Under the pieces are notes generated by a model. It ran no database searches, had not been told where the DNA came from, and saw only the letters and a program-made list of their open reading frames with translations. The position numbers and the translations under genes are program-made. Of a stretch of DNA of 64,000 bases, positions 62,655 to 64,000 are shown one piece after another (position 1 is the first letter of the stretch; every line of letters starts with the position of its first letter). Source of the DNA: Massilia aurea (GTDB taxonomy: Bacteria; Pseudomonadota; Gammaproteobacteria; Burkholderiales; Burkholderiaceae_D); the NCBI RefSeq assembly GCF_024753205.1, contig NZ_JANUGZ010000005.1, positions 124,001 through 188,000 on the forward strand, read 5' to 3'.

Positions 62655-63362
62655 ATGCCTATCATTCTTGCCATTGAAACCTCGGCCGAGCTGGCGTCTT
62701 GCGCGCTCCTGGTCAACGACACCGTTATTTCCCGTGCCACGGCCGGCGTGCGCAGCCACTCGCAATCGATCCTGCCGATGGTGCAGGAGCTGCTGCGCGA
62801 AGCCGGCATTGCGCTAGCGGACTGCGACGCGATTGCCTTCGGGGCCGGTCCCGGCTCGTTTACCGGTGTGCGCACGGCGTGCGGCGTCGCGCAAGGTCTG
62901 GCATATGGCGCCAATCTTCCCGTGCTGCCGATGGTGACGCTGGCCGCGATGGCTGAAAGCTGCCGGGCGCGCTGCGGCGCGACCGAAGTATTGACCGTGC
63001 TCGACGCGCGCATGGGCGAAGTCTATTGGGCCCAGTACCGTTTCGATGGCGCATGGCGCGAAGTCGTGGCGCCCACGCTAAGCGCGCCGCAGGCCGTGGC
63101 GCCGCTGGCGGTCGCTGGTCTGCAGGCGTGCGGCAACGGCTTCGAGGCGTATGCCGATGCCTTTGCCGGGCAGGCCTTTGCTGTCGGCGCCATGGCAGAC
63201 ATCGTGCCGCATGCGCGTGAGATGGCGTCCCTTGCCGTTGACGCACTGGCGGCCGGGCAGGGCGTACCGGCAGCGCAGGCGCAGCCGATTTACCTGCGCA
63301 ACAAGATTGCGTTCACCACGGCCGAGCGCCTGGTGATCAATGCCGCCAAGGCCGCCGCATGA
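62655..63362 (+). CDS. tsaB: tRNA t6A synthesis protein TsaB
   Basis: A 235-residue member of the ASKHA fold that scaffolds TsaD and TsaE in N6-threonylcarbamoyladenosine synthesis. The start IILAIETSAELASCALL, SHSQSILPMVQELLREAGIAL and AFGAGPGSFTGVRTACGVAQGLAY are clear family marks. It overlaps rimI by four bases (ATGA), a gene order common in proteobacteria. Confidence 0.95.
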   Translation: MPIILAIETSAELASCALLVNDTVISRATAGVRSHSQSILPMVQELLREAGIALADCDAIAFGAGPGSFTGVRTACGVAQGLAYGANLPVLPMVTLAAMAESCRARCGATEVLTVLDARMGEVYWAQYRFDGAWREVVAPTLSAPQAVAPLAVAGLQACGNGFEAYADAFAGQAFAVGAMADIVPHAREMASLAVDALAAGQGVPAAQAQPIYLRNKIAFTTAERLVINAAKAAA

Positions 63363-63826
63363 GCGACCTGCAAGAGCTTGGCCTGCAGCTGGCGCCGATG
63401 ACGGCGGCCGACGTGGGCGAGGTATGCGCGCTGGAGGCGAGCGTGTTTCCGTTTCCCTGGAGTCGCGGGAACTTCATCGACTCGCTCAACAGCGGCTACG
63501 ATTGCTGGACCGTGCGTGATGCGGAGGGCACGCTGGCCGGCTACTACCTGTTGATGTATGCGCTCGACGAAGCGCACCTGCTCGACGTTGCGGTGGCGGC
63601 GAATCGCCAGCGCCAGGGACTGGGGCGGCGCTTGCTGGACGTGCTCGCGGCGCGCGCGCGCAGTCAGGGCATGACGTCGATCCTGCTCGAGGTGCGGCCG
63701 TCGAACGAGCGCGCGCTGGACGTGTACCGGCGCCATGGCTATGTCCATATCGGGCGCCGCAAGGGCTACTATCCGGCCGGCGCTGCAGGCCGTGAAGATG
63801 CCATCGTGATGAGGCTGGATTTATGA
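63359..63826 (+). CDS. rimI: Ribosomal protein S18 alanine N-acetyltransferase RimI
   Basis: A 155-residue GNAT enzyme. The acceptor/CoA core is LLDVAVAANRQRQGLGRRLLDVLAARARSQG, with EVRPSNERALDVYRRHGYVHIGRRKGYYP at the end, the diagnostic RimI C-terminus. VFPFPWSRGNFIDSL is the N-terminal mark. It is coupled to tsaB before it and to the DNA glycosylase gene after it. Confidence 0.95.
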   Translation: MSDLQELGLQLAPMTAADVGEVCALEASVFPFPWSRGNFIDSLNSGYDCWTVRDAEGTLAGYYLLMYALDEAHLLDVAVAANRQRQGLGRRLLDVLAARARSQGMTSILLEVRPSNERALDVYRRHGYVHIGRRKGYYPAGAAGREDAIVMRLDL

Positions 63827-64000
63827 AGACCGTGAGCGGGCGCGATGCGCTGTTCCTGAACGAGATGGGGATCGGGCCGTTGTGGCAGTTGCGGGCGGCG
63901 GCTGCGCCGTCGACGGATGCTGCTGGTGACGAGGTTGTTGACAGCGATGCTGGCGCCGCGGTCGATGCTGCGCCGGCGGTGGTGCCGGCCTCTGCGCCTG
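63823..64000 (+). CDS. Family 4 uracil-DNA glycosylase, N-terminal part (3' truncated)
   Basis: Only the first 59 codons are in the window. The sequence starts MKTVSGRDALFLNEMGIGPLWQLR, which matches the N-terminal helix of the UDG family 4 proteins found after rimI in betaproteobacteria, then runs into an Ala/Asp/Pro-rich linker. The catalytic domain is outside the window. The start overlaps the rimI stop (ATGA). Confidence 0.75.
   Translation, partial: MKTVSGRDALFLNEMGIGPLWQLRAAAAPSTDAAGDEVVDSDAGAAVDAAPAVVPASAP

Overview
The window is G+C-rich DNA with dense, often ATGA-overlapping genes, outer-membrane porins of the Gram-negative type, a TctDE two-component pair, a Bug/TctC-type binding protein, EgtB/EgtD and several small lineage-type proteins. 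Together these suggest a betaproteobacterium of the Oxalobacteraceae, Massilia/Telluria-like. This is inference from gene content; no search was run.

Layout. 1-12 kb: the end of rarA, a MarR regulator, a small exported peptide behind a structured leader, serS, a first tRNA-Ser(CGA), a BASS transporter and a GNAT. Next comes an operon with a DASS anion transporter (broken by an in-frame amber codon), a phosphate acyltransferase and acetate kinase, followed by a MinD-like protein lacking its P-loop. A LysR/SnoaL divergent pair and a second, identical tRNA-Ser(CGA) follow, the latter trailed by a 3' tRNA remnant and REP-type repeats. 12-27 kb: methyltransferase, YpfJ-type zinc protease, alcohol dehydrogenase, M4 and M23 peptidases, L,D-transpeptidase, ferredoxin, several very small proteins, a large PAS-GGDEF-EAL protein and a spermidine-synthase-like protein. 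27-33.4 kb: a tricarboxylate uptake regulon (CitMHS carrier, TctE/TctD, porin, TctC-like protein) with two matching operator/promoter sites. 33.4-35.8 kb: an AT-rich foreign island with a two-gene module, an unknown protein followed by a eukaryotic-type protein kinase. 35.8-43 kb: AspT-type transporter, ExoD, a degenerate GGDEF protein, a Ppx/GppA-like protein and an AI-2E family permease. 43-47 kb: a phosphonate/selenate-type ABC importer with an extra LolD-like ATPase. 47-53.6 kb: egtD-egtB-yihY, terC, an NhaR-like regulator and selD. 53.6-64 kb: REPIN-like repeat, rhlE, MltD-like transglycosylase, DUF1415/DUF1289/DUF1993 proteins, a HAMP-PAS-GGDEF-EAL protein, thioredoxin, and the start of the tsaB-rimI-uracil-DNA glycosylase operon.

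How the genes work together. The strongest regulatory result is that citMHS and the porin-tctC operon carry near-identical direct-repeat boxes at the same distance from a TATAGT -10 element, which fits control by the TctD encoded between them. The best candidate for an undescribed system is the kinase module in the AT-rich island: its two genes abut exactly, and the first appears to start at a non-standard ATC codon. Selenium and sulfur-histidine functions (putative selenate ABC importer, egtDB, selD) lie within about 10 kb of one another.
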